DNA of 25,812 nt from Chloroflexota bacterium (GTDB lineage: Bacteria; Chloroflexota; Anaerolineae; Aggregatilineales; Phototrophicaceae): contig JAEZAF010000103.1 of assembly GCA_023430545.1 (NCBI GenBank), forward strand, positions 1 to 25,812, read 5' to 3'. This document shows, one piece after another, positions 1-8,165 of this stretch. A program made the position numbers and the translations under genes. The notes beneath the pieces were generated by a model. It had not been told where the DNA came from. It saw only the letters and a program-made list of their open reading frames with translations, and made no database searches. Position 1 is the stretch's first letter; each line of letters opens with the position of its first letter.

Positions 1-1464
1 CAGTTGGTCGATGTGATGAGCATTGACGGCATGGTCAGCGCGACGGATGTCTATCCGCTGCATATCGACGAGGGCAATTATCACCAGCTTCTGCTGGTCA
101 ACGAGATGACGAAGGCGCTGCACAACCCACAGCAGGCGCTGTTCTCAATTGAGTTTCAGGCCGGGGGGAATCAGGATTTCAGTGGGGCACAGGCGTCACT
201 GTATGACCTGCACAGCCGGTTGTGCATCTCGTGTGGGATGCGGGCGATCAATCACTATCTGTTCTTCGATGGCGAGAACGATCCGGTGCTCAGCCCGACC
301 AGACGCCATGACTGGGGGCATCCAGTGCGGAAGGATGGCACGCTGCGTCGGCATTATGGCCGCTATCCCCGCCTCTCGCAGATGCTGACAGCCTATGGAG
401 AAGCGCTGGTGCGGTCACGTCCCAGAACGGTGACGACCATCGGTTTCCTGATTGACGATTACATGACCGAGATCAACAACCCGCTGACCCGTCCGGCGGC
501 GGACATGCTGACCCACCAGCGCGACGTGATCCTGTTCGATCTGCTGGCACGCGGGCTGGCGCTGTCACACCGACCGTTTGATGCACTGGAACTGGCACGC
601 GCTGATCTGGATATGGCACAGACGCCGGTGCTGTGGGTGATGATGGAAAAGCAGTGCGATGCGACGGTGCAGCAGAAACTGGCCGATTACATCCGGCAGG
701 GTGGGCGGCTGATTCTGGTCGGGCGCATGTGCGAGGAAACCTTCGACCACGAACCCTGCACCATCCTGCTTGATACTCTCGGCATTCAGATCCTGCGGAC
801 CGATCCGCCATTTGAACGCACTCTGATCAACGCTTTCGAATATACCGATGTGCCGGTCTCATTTATGGAGACGTATGCCGGGGACTTCGATCTGGTATTT
901 GCTACAGCGACGGCTGCATCAGCAGACGGAGAGACAGTCGGATTCGTCAAAAGCGTGGGCGGTGGTCAGGTGATGATGCTGGGGGCGGCATTCCCGGCCA
1001 ACACACTGGATGATCTGGACATCCTGCATCAGATGGCGAATCGCATGGGCTGTCCGCCGATGTTCAGTATGACAGAGTGGGCGGATGTACGCCTCTCGCA
1101 AGGGGATCAGGGCAGCTTTCTGTTCGTCGGCAATTATCAGGATGACCCGATTGAGATGATAATCTCGATGGATGGTGTCCCACTGCTGGGTGGGCATCCG
1201 GTGTCACTTCCGGCGCGGCGTGGAGTAGTGCTTCCGCTGGAATGGCAGGTGCGGGCTGGCGTGATCGTGCATTATCTGACATCAGAGGTTATCAGCATCA
1301 TGGATGATGACACACGGCTGACTCTGCAGGTTGATCCCCCGCAAGCCTTTGCTGAAATCAGCCTCGCAGGTTATCAGGCGGACGCCGCGCAGGTGGTTGA
1401 TGAGGCCGACAAGCGTGTAAGGTTACAGGCTGCCAATGGCGTCATTGTGCTGACGAGGATTTAA
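1..1464 (+). CDS. Beta-galactosidase-like glycoside hydrolase, 5'-truncated
   Basis: The reading frame is open from the first base, so the N-terminal half, including the general acid/base residue, lies outside the window. The visible 488 codons begin late in a TIM barrel. The segment SIEFQAGG (Glu codon at 151-153) fits the strand-7 catalytic nucleophile of GH35/GH42-type clan GH-A beta-galactosidases. It is followed by the aromatic FDGEN region and a GH-A tail ending around RYPRLSQMLTAYGE. Next comes an alpha/beta domain resembling the GH42 trimerisation (glutamine-amidotransferase-like) domain, with VLWVMMEKQ and YIRQGGRLILVG, and then a beta-rich C-terminal domain. It would hydrolyse terminal beta-galactosides. 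GH35 versus GH42 cannot be settled without the N-terminus. The stop codon overlaps the ribosome binding site of the next gene, so the two are probably cotranscribed. Confidence 0.7.
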   Translation, partial: QLVDVMSIDGMVSATDVYPLHIDEGNYHQLLLVNEMTKALHNPQQALFSIEFQAGGNQDFSGAQASLYDLHSRLCISCGMRAINHYLFFDGENDPVLSPTRRHDWGHPVRKDGTLRRHYGRYPRLSQMLTAYGEALVRSRPRTVTTIGFLIDDYMTEINNPLTRPAADMLTHQRDVILFDLLARGLALSHRPFDALELARADLDMAQTPVLWVMMEKQCDATVQQKLADYIRQGGRLILVGRMCEETFDHEPCTILLDTLGIQILRTDPPFERTLINAFEYTDVPVSFMETYAGDFDLVFATATAASADGETVGFVKSVGGGQVMMLGAAFPANTLDDLDILHQMANRMGCPPMFSMTEWADVRLSQGDQGSFLFVGNYQDDPIEMIISMDGVPLLGGHPVSLPARRGVVLPLEWQVRAGVIVHYLTSEVISIMDDDTRLTLQVDPPQAFAEISLAGYQADAAQVVDEADKRVRLQAANGVIVLTRI

Positions 1465-1476
1465 GGAGACAGCGGT

Positions 1477-1878
1477 ATGGATCAGCAGGAACGCGAGATC
1501 TGGGAATTTATTGATCGTCATCTGACCGCGATTTTCAATGGTGACTGGACGACCTACCGCGAGACCACGGCAGATGACCTCTCACTGTACGAATACTGGA
1601 TTGTGCCGCATCGTCAGGATGGGCTGGCGTTTCACCAGTTCATGATCGAAAACCGCTGGACCGGGCGGCCAGACGCGCAGCGTTTCGATCTCTTCGAGAA
1701 GCGCTGCCAGCTTTACGGTGACACGGCAGTCGTCACCTATACGCTGATGCTAAGTCAGGTGACGGATGGCGTCCTCGTCCATCATACGCATAACGAAAGC
1801 CGTGTGCTCATCCGGAACGAGGGACGCTGGCAGGTCGTGCATGTCCACAAGTCACCGGCGGAGAAAACGCCGCGTTAG
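1477..1878 (+). CDS. Small NTF2/SnoaL-like (DUF4440-type) protein
   Basis: A 133-residue protein with the layout of the NTF2-like superfamily. It opens with an amphipathic helix (EREIWEFIDRHLTAIFNGDWTTY) followed by a YEY-x-VP segment, and ends in long beta strands (DTAVVTYTLML, HTHNESRVLIRNEGRWQVVHVHKSP). The ending R-x-EGRWQVVHVH-x-S is typical of the calcium/calmodulin kinase II association-domain and SnoaL/DUF4440 families. Such proteins bind or turn over small hydrophobic molecules, or act as association domains; no specific substrate can be read here. The ATG follows AAGGAG at 1463-1468, which overlaps the upstream stop codon, so the start is well supported and translation is probably coupled to the glycoside hydrolase. 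It ends 22 bp from the convergent asparaginase gene. Confidence 0.7.
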   Translation: MDQQEREIWEFIDRHLTAIFNGDWTTYRETTADDLSLYEYWIVPHRQDGLAFHQFMIENRWTGRPDAQRFDLFEKRCQLYGDTAVVTYTLMLSQVTDGVLVHHTHNESRVLIRNEGRWQVVHVHKSPAEKTPR

Positions 1879-1900
1879 GATTTTCAAACATTTGGCCGGT

Positions 1901-2902
1901 TCAGAGTTCCAGCGCGACTTCGATCTGTGCGGCGGGCTGTCCGATATTGTTCATCAGGTAGGGTGGATACTTTGCGCTGAGTTCGGCTTCCGCATCCGGA
2001 GGCAGACTGTCGAGCCATGAGAGGACTTTGCGGATAACCGGCATGATCGCCCGCTGGCTGCCATCACTGACCTTCAGCGCGATGCCGAGGCCGCGCTCAG
2101 GGATGGCGACCGCCATCAGGCCTTCTGCGCCATCCTTGGCTAAAAGACTGCCCTTTGTCGCCCGCACCAGATCGGCATCGATGCGGTTCTCACCGCTGTA
2201 AATCAGCGGACGTGTCTGCATCGCCCGCCCGATGATCCCCAAGGGGGATGACGCCTGATTTTTTACCATGTCACCGAAATGCGCCATCATCTGCGCGATG
2301 TTCACCAGCGGTAGCCCGAAGGTTGGCACACTGCACCCATCCGGTGAGAGATCGACGGCATCCGGCACTAAGCCTGCGGCCTGTGCAATCAGGCGGCGGT
2401 TGAGGACCTGAACCGGATGATCGACATGGGGGTAATGCGCCAGATCCCATCCCTGCGCCAGACAACAGGCCAGCATCCCGCTGTGTTTGCCAGAGCAGTT
2501 ATGGTGGAGGGTGTTGGGCGCGTGTCCGCTGAGCAGCAGATCACGGTAGGCGGTCGGACTCAGCGGCGGCATACTGCCACATTGCAGCGCTGTCGGCTCG
2601 AGGCCAAGTTTTGCCAGCAGATGCGCGACGATGTTGGTATGGGCCGGTGTCCCGCTGTGTGACCCGGCGATGATCGCAATTTCCGGCTCTGAAAGCTGGA
2701 AATGCTGTACGGCGTCGGTTTCAAACAGTGCCTGTGCCTGAAACGGTTTTGCAACCGAGCGCAGATAGGCCAGCGCTTGAGCATCCCCGGCGGCGAAGAT
2801 CACGCGGCCAGTGCTATCGGTCACCACGATGCGCCCCCGATGGACACAGTCCAGATGACCGTTGCGGGTAATGCGGATCAGGTCAGTGTCGGCAGTCATC
2901 AT
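1901..2902 (-). CDS. L-asparaginase, AnsA/asparaginase II family
   Basis: A 333-residue protein that matches, along its whole length, the asparaginase II family (Pfam Asparaginase_II, typified by Rhizobium etli AnsA). This family is unrelated to the E. coli AnsA/AnsB and plant-type enzymes. Hallmarks are RSVAKPFQ near residue 50, a GSHSGTPAHT segment, NCSGKHSGMLACCLAQGWD around 135-152 and DGCSVPTFGLPL near 188-200. It has no signal peptide and should hydrolyse L-asparagine to aspartate and ammonia in the cytoplasm. Two adjacent ATG codons (2902 and 2899) are possible starts and neither has a strong Shine-Dalgarno sequence. It begins 27 bp after the histidine kinase on the same strand, so it is probably the second gene of that operon. 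No functional link between the two is known. Confidence 0.88.
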   Translation of the reverse strand: MMTADTDLIRITRNGHLDCVHRGRIVVTDSTGRVIFAAGDAQALAYLRSVAKPFQAQALFETDAVQHFQLSEPEIAIIAGSHSGTPAHTNIVAHLLAKLGLEPTALQCGSMPPLSPTAYRDLLLSGHAPNTLHHNCSGKHSGMLACCLAQGWDLAHYPHVDHPVQVLNRRLIAQAAGLVPDAVDLSPDGCSVPTFGLPLVNIAQMMAHFGDMVKNQASSPLGIIGRAMQTRPLIYSGENRIDADLVRATKGSLLAKDGAEGLMAVAIPERGLGIALKVSDGSQRAIMPVIRKVLSWLDSLPPDAEAELSAKYPPYLMNNIGQPAAQIEVALEL

Positions 2903-2929
2903 CTTGTCAGGAAACCCGCAGACGGCGGC

Positions 2930-5044
2930 CTAGAGGTCATAGCCTGCGGCGGCAGCGCGGCCTCTGGGTGGACGCCGATGGCGTGCCGAGTGATCGTCGC
3001 GGATCGTCTGCGGTAATTCAGGCTTGCCAGCGTCGTTTTCGGGCTGCTGATCGTGGCCGCCTTCAGCGTTATCACGCTGGTCGATGTCCACGGACAGGTT
3101 AATCCCATACGGGGCGGTCTCCGTATCGCCTTCGACCAGTGCGCTCGGTGTTTCGCTGGCTGGAAGCTGGAATCCGAAGGTGCTGCCTTCACCATAGGTG
3201 CTCTCGAACATCACCACCCCGTAGTGACGCTCGATGATCTGTTTGATGAGATGCAGGCCGAGGCCGGTCCCTTCGATTTCCTGTGTTTCTTTAGTGGCAG
3301 CACGGAAGAACGGCTGGAACAGACGCGCCTGCTGTTCCTTAGGGATGCCGTAGCCGTTGTCCTTCACTTCGAAGGTCACCATGTCATTGGTGGAGTACAG
3401 TTTGACCAGCACCTGACCGTTTTCCGGCGTGTACTTGATGGCATTGCTGATGAAGTTAGCCGCTGCTTCTTCCAGTTCGGCGCTGTCCCCCTGAACGTAA
3501 ATCTCGTTATCCAGCGTGATTAACTGATAGCGCTGATTCTTGCGGCGTGCATCGGCCCGGTGAGCGTCAAACGCGTTCTGGACGAGCGCGTTCATATTGA
3601 CAATCGTCAGGAATTCGCCGGTGGCTGCCTTGTTGATGCGTTCCAGCGACAGGATGTTGGACGTGATCTGCTGCATGCGGCGCGTCGCGACTTCGATGTC
3701 GTTCATCCGGTCGCGCTGCTGCGGCGTAGTCACATCCCACAGGGATTTGCGCAGGATGTGCGATGAAATCGCGATATTGGTCAGCGGGTTGCGCAGATCA
3801 TGTGCCGCGATGCGGATCATGTCGGTCTTCAGTTGTTCCAGTGCACTGAGCTGCTTGTAGACTTCCTGAAGTTCGTCCAACTGATGGCGCGAGGTATCGT
3901 AAAGCTGCGCGTTATTGATTGAAACAGCGATACGCGCCGAAAGCAGACGCAGGAAATCGAAGGTTTCCCGTGTGAAGCGCTCGGCGTCGTTTGATTCGAG
4001 ATACAGCACGCCGATCAGGTTGTCCTGTGAGATCAGCGGTACCAGCATCATGGATCTTGTTGAGGACAGGATGCCGAGGTAATCCCCATCGAGGTCTACA
4101 TCGACGATGTATTCCGGTTCCATGGTTCGCGCAACACGGCGGATCACGCCGTCGTTGATGTAATTGTACTCGGCGGCGCTGGCCGGGTAACCGAGGCTGA
4201 GGCCAGAGGTCAGGCCGCTGTCTGTTTTGAGTGCGATCCCTCCCGCATTTGCACTGCTCAGGCGGATGCAGATGTCCAGCCCGATGCTCAGCACACGACT
4301 CACACTCAGCATATGCGTCAGTTCCTGATCGATCTGATGCAGGATGGCGAGCTGGCGCACACGCTTGTTGAGTTCGGTTTCCATCTGCTTCAGCGCGCTG
4401 ATGTCCTGCGCGACGCAGACGATGCCGTTGACGCGTTTGTTCTGGTCGCGCATGATGGCGCTGGAGAATGACACATGCACGTGTCCGGTTTTGGTCTTGT
4501 AGACACGCTCACCATGACGTACAAAACCGCGATTTCCGAGCGTATCACGCGCACTGGTGAAGGTTTCAGGGTCCAGCACGAGGTCAATCGGGTGATCGAT
4601 CAGCTCTTCTTCGGTGTATCCGGTCAGGTCGAGCGCCGCCTGATTGACGAATTTGATCTGCTTGTCAGTGCCGAAGACGATCAGACTGCCAGCCATCGAA
4701 GTGAGGATCGTATTCAGGTAATCGATCGAGTCATTGGCGAACAGCGCGCTGGCTTCAAGTGCCTTGGCACGTTCTTCATGTGCATTGTGCAGTGTGGTCA
4801 GGGCAGGCAGCAGATGATACAGCTTCAGACTGGTGAATCCAGACAGCGCGGCGGCGGCGACTGCCGCAATCGCGACCACTGGCAGGCCGTTGAGCAGACA
4901 GACGATTGCAGCCCCGATGCTGATGAGCGCGGTCAGCGCGGACAGAGACATGCTAAGCCGAAGCGGCATCAGCACGCGCTCCTGCGGGAATTCCGTATCG
5001 ATTTTACGAATGAAGTGGTTAAGCGTCGCTGGCTTCGATTGCAT
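2930..5044 (-). CDS. Membrane PAS-GAF sensor histidine kinase
   Basis: A 704-residue hybrid of standard sensor-kinase parts. Two closely spaced membrane helices (about 31-51 and 53-74) leave almost no extracytoplasmic loop, so sensing is probably cytoplasmic or within the membrane. A PAS domain (about 108-222, with VNQAALDLTGYTEEEL) is followed by a GAF domain (about 245-385), then a HisKA domain with phospho-acceptor H415 in AAHDLRNPL. The HATPase domain shows the N box (N534 in NFISNAIKYTP), the G1 box DNGYGIP (562-568) and the G2 box GTGLGLHL (592-599). The last 75 residues after FGFQLPAS are hydrophilic, charged and probably disordered. No response regulator is encoded nearby, so its partner is unknown. 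It is transcribed away from the SRPBCC gene and is followed by asparaginase. Confidence 0.93.
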   Translation of the reverse strand: MQSKPATLNHFIRKIDTEFPQERVLMPLRLSMSLSALTALISIGAAIVCLLNGLPVVAIAAVAAAALSGFTSLKLYHLLPALTTLHNAHEERAKALEASALFANDSIDYLNTILTSMAGSLIVFGTDKQIKFVNQAALDLTGYTEEELIDHPIDLVLDPETFTSARDTLGNRGFVRHGERVYKTKTGHVHVSFSSAIMRDQNKRVNGIVCVAQDISALKQMETELNKRVRQLAILHQIDQELTHMLSVSRVLSIGLDICIRLSSANAGGIALKTDSGLTSGLSLGYPASAAEYNYINDGVIRRVARTMEPEYIVDVDLDGDYLGILSSTRSMMLVPLISQDNLIGVLYLESNDAERFTRETFDFLRLLSARIAVSINNAQLYDTSRHQLDELQEVYKQLSALEQLKTDMIRIAAHDLRNPLTNIAISSHILRKSLWDVTTPQQRDRMNDIEVATRRMQQITSNILSLERINKAATGEFLTIVNMNALVQNAFDAHRADARRKNQRYQLITLDNEIYVQGDSAELEEAAANFISNAIKYTPENGQVLVKLYSTNDMVTFEVKDNGYGIPKEQQARLFQPFFRAATKETQEIEGTGLGLHLIKQIIERHYGVVMFESTYGEGSTFGFQLPASETPSALVEGDTETAPYGINLSVDIDQRDNAEGGHDQQPENDAGKPELPQTIRDDHSARHRRPPRGRAAAAGYDL

Positions 5045-5241
5045 TCGTGATCTCTTATCGATTACAAATTATTACAATCTTTGAGTTTAATCTGCAAAGA
5101 GTATCATTATCGTTTGTCTTTGTCACCATTAGGTATAACACTTTTAAGGATTCCGTCATGGAATTTTGCGTAAATTATTTCCGAAATTTAAGTACAATGA
5201 CGGCTCTTTGTGCGTGATGAACCCGGAAGTGATGAACTGCT
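5045..5241. other. AT-rich divergent intergenic region
   Basis: This 197-bp stretch separates the kinase (minus) from the SRPBCC-like gene (plus) and is clearly more AT-rich than its surroundings, as expected for divergent promoters. An inverted repeat ccgtcat (5153-5159) / atgacgg (5197-5203) is present. A TACAAT (5193-5198) lies 44 bp before the plus-strand start, but no -35 box sits at normal spacing, so I do not assign a promoter with confidence. Confidence 0.4.
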
Positions 5242-5781
5242 ATGGCGGTAAGTGGTAAATATAAAACCAGATTTTCACGGGAACTGTTGTGGCAAACACT
5301 GCTGTCTTCGGATGCCATCTGCTACGCCATTCCCGAACTGGTGCGGCTGGAACGTATCGACCCTGAAGCGGATGAGGCCCACAGTGAGACCATGAGATGG
5401 CGCGGTGAAGGATTCTTTCCCGGGTCTGCCAGTGCTGCTTCGGTCAGTAACGGCACCGCACGTATGACCACCGCAATCGTCACCGCAGGGAACCTTAATC
5501 CCTATCAGGGTTATACCCTTCAGTTTGAGAGCGAAATCGGCCACAAGTGGGTGCAGGCCGCGGCCACCATCACGCTGACTGCTGAGGCTTTCGAACCCGC
5601 GCAGTCGGGGCAGGATGGGTTGTCTCCCACTGGTGCAGATGGCACGCTGATTCGATGGGAAGCCGAAATCCACGACACCAGCGGACGCCCTCACGCCGTG
5701 TTCGAATGGATGGCTGGGCTGGCCGCACAGCACTTCTTTCGCCGTATTGACCTGTATCTGAAGAACAGCCCGCATAAGTGA
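5242..5781 (+). CDS. SRPBCC-superfamily protein, CoxG-like
   Basis: A 179-residue protein. The start (FSRELLWQTLLSSDAICYAIPELVRLERID) resembles the SRPBCC/CoxG pattern in which a helix with a conserved Trp precedes 'ipg(v)'. The middle contains two long strands (GYTLQFESEIGH, TLIRWEAEIHDTSG), and the end is a long amphipathic helix (AVFEWMAGLAAQHFFRRIDLYLKN). This is the usual helix-grip layout of the carbon monoxide dehydrogenase subunit G family and related lipid- or cofactor-binding proteins. No CO dehydrogenase genes are present, so a role in CO oxidation is not implied. The start ATG is preceded by only a weak ribosome binding site. It appears monocistronic. Confidence 0.6.
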   Translation: MAVSGKYKTRFSRELLWQTLLSSDAICYAIPELVRLERIDPEADEAHSETMRWRGEGFFPGSASAASVSNGTARMTTAIVTAGNLNPYQGYTLQFESEIGHKWVQAAATITLTAEAFEPAQSGQDGLSPTGADGTLIRWEAEIHDTSGRPHAVFEWMAGLAAQHFFRRIDLYLKNSPHK

Positions 5782-5836
5782 CGGTTTCGTGCTGTATCCG
5801 GATGCCTTTTACGGCGGGTGCTTCTACGGGGAATAT

Positions 5837-5865
5837 TTGCCGCGCGGTGTGGCAGTGTCTATAAT
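5837..5865 (+). promoter_or_regulatory. Sigma-70-type promoter of the sugar ABC operon
   Basis: TTGCCG (5837-5842) and a perfect TATAAT (5860-5865) are separated by 17 bp. Transcription would start near 5872, leaving a leader of about 190 nt before the binding-protein gene. No plus-strand ORF covers the site. Confidence 0.6.
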
Positions 5866-5871
5866 CTGCAT

Positions 5872-5883
5872 TTGTACGTACAA
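5872..5883. promoter_or_regulatory. Palindromic operator candidate at the transcription start
   Basis: TTGTACGTACAA is a perfect 12-bp palindrome with a central CG, sitting exactly where transcription from the 5837-5865 promoter would begin. Central-CG palindromes are typical of LacI-family operators, and TTGTAC/GTACAA half-sites also resemble GntR-type AraR boxes. No LacI or GntR regulator is encoded in this window, so the cognate protein is unknown. Confidence 0.45.
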
Positions 5884-5894
5884 TTTCATAACTT

Positions 5895-5992
5895 TGTAAC
5901 AGCCTGCGGCGTCCACCTGCTGTGGGGTGCTCTGGTCTGTTACAGGACTAAAGTACGTGTCGAAAATACTTAAAGGATGAAGCGAAAGGAGG
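5895..5992 (+). promoter_or_regulatory. Structured leader with an orphan Shine-Dalgarno sequence
   Basis: Within the leader of the ABC operon, tgtaacag (5895-5902) pairs perfectly with ctgttaca (5937-5944) around a 34-nt apical region that itself holds a ccac/gtgg helix. Further down, AAAGGAGG (5985-5992) is a near-perfect Shine-Dalgarno sequence, but no start codon follows at usable distance. The real start at 6064 is 71 nt away and has only a weak AAAGAGAA. A 20-codon reading frame (5977-6039) overlaps the orphan site but lacks its own ribosome binding site. I cannot match this to a known riboswitch. Confidence 0.35.
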
Positions 5993-6063
5993 AAATCGGG
6001 TCGTCTATCGGTTTTGTCACTCGCTCCATGACCTATTGAATATTATTTGAAAGAGAACCCCCT

Positions 6064-7011
6064 ATGTTAAAACGTTTGACCTTCCTTTTTCTCATCGTTG
6101 CCACCGTACTGGCACTTGCGGTCCCGTTCGCAGGTGCGCAGGAAGAGTCCCGTGTCTTCTACTGGATCTCGCATGGTTCCCCGACCGACCCGGTCTGGAC
6201 CTATTTCCTTCAGGGTGCAGAGCAGTGGGCCACCGATACCGGTAACGAAGTGCGTACTTCCTTCCACAGCGGTGATGTCCCCTCACATCAGGAAGCCTTC
6301 CGCGCCGCGATTGCCGCCGGGGCAGCCGGTATTGTGACCAGCACGCCGGACCCCGGCAGCCTGAATGAAGTGATTGCCGAAGCACACGACGCCGGTATCC
6401 CGGTGATTATTATCAACACCGAAGACGCTGACAGTGGCCGTGATGCCTATGTCGGCGGTGATAACGTCGATGTGGGCCGCCGCTGGGCACAGTATCTGGT
6501 CGATAACGGCCATGTCGCTGAAGGCGATTTCGTCTGGATGCCAGTGGAAGTCCCGGGTGCGACCTATCAGGTGCTGGAGACTGAAGGCATCGCCAGTGTG
6601 TTCGATCCGCTGGGTATTACTTACGAAGTGACCGAAGCCACGCTCGATCAGGCTGAGATCATCACCCGCATGTCGGACTATCTGACAGCGAATGGCGAAG
6701 ACATTGATGCGATCATCGGCCTCGGTGACCTGGTGACCGGCAGCATTGCCCGTGTCTTCGATCAGGTCGGCCTCGAAGCCGGTGCAATCCCGGTCGTCGG
6801 CTGGGGCAACTCTCCGGAGACTGCACAGGAAGTCCTTGACGGGTATGTCCTCGCGGCTATGTGGCAGGACCCGCAGGCGACCAGCTATATTGGCCTGTCG
6901 ATGGCAGCGATGGCGGGCAGCGGTATCCCGCCCGGTTTCGATGTCTTCGTGGGTACGCTGTATGAAGCCGACGCTGCCCAGACCTATCTGGACATTATGA
7001 CCGGTTCATAA
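6064..7011 (+). CDS. Sugar ABC transporter substrate-binding protein (RbsB-type)
   Basis: A 315-residue type I periplasmic-binding-protein fold of the Peripla_BP_4/RbsB group. A signal peptide (positive start MLKR, hydrophobic core 5-22) ends in AGA-QEES, giving predicted cleavage after residue 25. There is no lipobox cysteine, so it would be released rather than lipid-anchored. The mature protein shows the family pattern: FYWISHGSPTDPVWTYFLQGAEQWA, then AAGAAGIVTSTPDPGSLNEVI, IPVIIINTEDAD and GGDNVDVGRRWAQYLVDNG, with a C-terminal lobe around DAIIGLGDLVTGSI and IPVVGWGNSPET. It captures a sugar, probably a monosaccharide, for the permease and ATPase that follow. The ligand cannot be told from sequence. 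Confidence 0.9.
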   Translation: MLKRLTFLFLIVATVLALAVPFAGAQEESRVFYWISHGSPTDPVWTYFLQGAEQWATDTGNEVRTSFHSGDVPSHQEAFRAAIAAGAAGIVTSTPDPGSLNEVIAEAHDAGIPVIIINTEDADSGRDAYVGGDNVDVGRRWAQYLVDNGHVAEGDFVWMPVEVPGATYQVLETEGIASVFDPLGITYEVTEATLDQAEIITRMSDYLTANGEDIDAIIGLGDLVTGSIARVFDQVGLEAGAIPVVGWGNSPETAQEVLDGYVLAAMWQDPQATSYIGLSMAAMAGSGIPPGFDVFVGTLYEADAAQTYLDIMTGS

Positions 7012-7051
7012 GCGCAGCCTGAAGCCAGAAAACGCAGATTAACGAAAGTCG

Positions 7052-7087
7052 AATGAGACTGGTCTGGCAGTCTGGGCCAGTCTCATT
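7052..7087 (+). terminator. Hairpin between binding-protein and permease genes
   Basis: aatgagactgg (7052-7062) and ccagtctcatt (7077-7087) form a perfect 11-bp stem around a 14-nt loop. Only a short T-rich stretch follows, so it is not a strong intrinsic terminator. Its place after the binding-protein gene suggests partial termination or 3'-end mRNA stabilisation, which typically makes binding protein more abundant than membrane components. Confidence 0.65.
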
Positions 7088-7148
7088 TCCTGTAGTCATT
7101 CACCGATCGTTCCGCTTATTTTTCTTTATTGAAGATATTGATTAACAC

Positions 7149-8165
7149 ATGCGATCACCCCTGTTTTTGCAGAAACTGATCTCGCGACCGGAGTTCGGTC
7201 CGCTGATACTGCTGCTGGCCGAGATTGTCATCTTTACCGCGCTGGCCCCCGCCTTTCTCTCCGCCCTGAACATTGGCAACAGCCTCGCCTTTACGCCAGA
7301 ACTTGGGATCATCGCACTCGGTATGACACTGCTGATGACCTCTGGTGAATTCGACCTCTCGGTCGGGTCGGTGTTCGGCCTCGCGCCTGTCATCATGTGG
7401 ACGATCTACAATGCCGGGACCGTTTCTATAGAAGATGGTGTGCGGGTTGGGACGACGACACTCGAGGGCGGTTTTGTGGCGGCACTTCTGATCTCCGCAC
7501 TGATTGGTTTTGTCAACGGCTGGATGGTGACGAAGCTGCGCATTCCATCCTTCCTTGTGACACTCGGTATGCTGCTGGTCGCCAGAGGCACGGCGCTCTA
7601 TATCACCGATGGTTTCCCGCAGCGCACATGGACCGCAGAGTCCCCACTGATGGACATCATCGTAGGGGATTTCTATATCGGTGAACTGCGCATCTACGCC
7701 TCGCTGCTGTGGTTTATCGTGCTGGCGCTGATTCTGGGCTATGTGCTGACGCAGTCCAAGCTCGGTAACTGGATTCAGGCCGCAGGTGGGAATCCGGGTG
7801 CAGCGCTGGCACGCGGTGTCCGTGTGAACCAGACCAAGATCGCGCTTTTCATCCTCACAGCGGTGCTTTCCGCCTATGCCGGGATCACCAGCTCGATCCG
7901 TGTGGCTGGGGCCAATCCAAACAGCGGCACCGGCTATGAGCTGGAAGTCATCGCGATGGTCGTCATCGGCGGTACTGCGCTTTCCGGTGGACGCGGGACG
8001 ATTATCGGCACGGTTCTCGGTGTCTTCATCCTTCGCCTGATGCGCAACGGGATTGTGATGGTGGGTGTGCCGGGGCTGGCATATAACATCTTCATCGGGG
8101 CGATTATCCTGGGGATGATGGCGCTGCATTCGTGGCTCGAACGACGACATCATTCGGGAATATGA
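7149..8165 (+). CDS. Sugar ABC transporter permease (RbsC/FrcC-type)
   Basis: A 338-residue, very hydrophobic protein with about eight to ten membrane helices, belonging to the BPD_transp_2 (CUT2) permease family. Signature segments are LGMTLLMTSGEFDLSVGSVFGLAP near residues 57-80 and the ATPase-contacting loop VIGGTALSGGRGTIIGTVLG near 275-295. The N-terminus starts in the cytoplasm (MRSPLFLQKLISRPEFG). It forms the transmembrane channel, probably as a homodimer, for the sugar delivered by the preceding binding protein. Its TGA stop at 8163-8165 overlaps the ATG of the ATPase gene. Confidence 0.93.
   Translation: MRSPLFLQKLISRPEFGPLILLLAEIVIFTALAPAFLSALNIGNSLAFTPELGIIALGMTLLMTSGEFDLSVGSVFGLAPVIMWTIYNAGTVSIEDGVRVGTTTLEGGFVAALLISALIGFVNGWMVTKLRIPSFLVTLGMLLVARGTALYITDGFPQRTWTAESPLMDIIVGDFYIGELRIYASLLWFIVLALILGYVLTQSKLGNWIQAAGGNPGAALARGVRVNQTKIALFILTAVLSAYAGITSSIRVAGANPNSGTGYELEVIAMVVIGGTALSGGRGTIIGTVLGVFILRLMRNGIVMVGVPGLAYNIFIGAIILGMMALHSWLERRHHSGI

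Noticed and set aside
2899..3195. Possible frameshift at the 3' end of the histidine kinase gene
   Set aside because: Reading the other two frames gives no recognisable kinase or receiver sequence, so the hydrophilic tail is taken as genuine.
7041..7047. AACGAAA upstream of the permease gene as a third rhamnose-regulator site
   Set aside because: Only one half-unit is present, with no match to the rest of the 17-bp motif and no promoter beside it.
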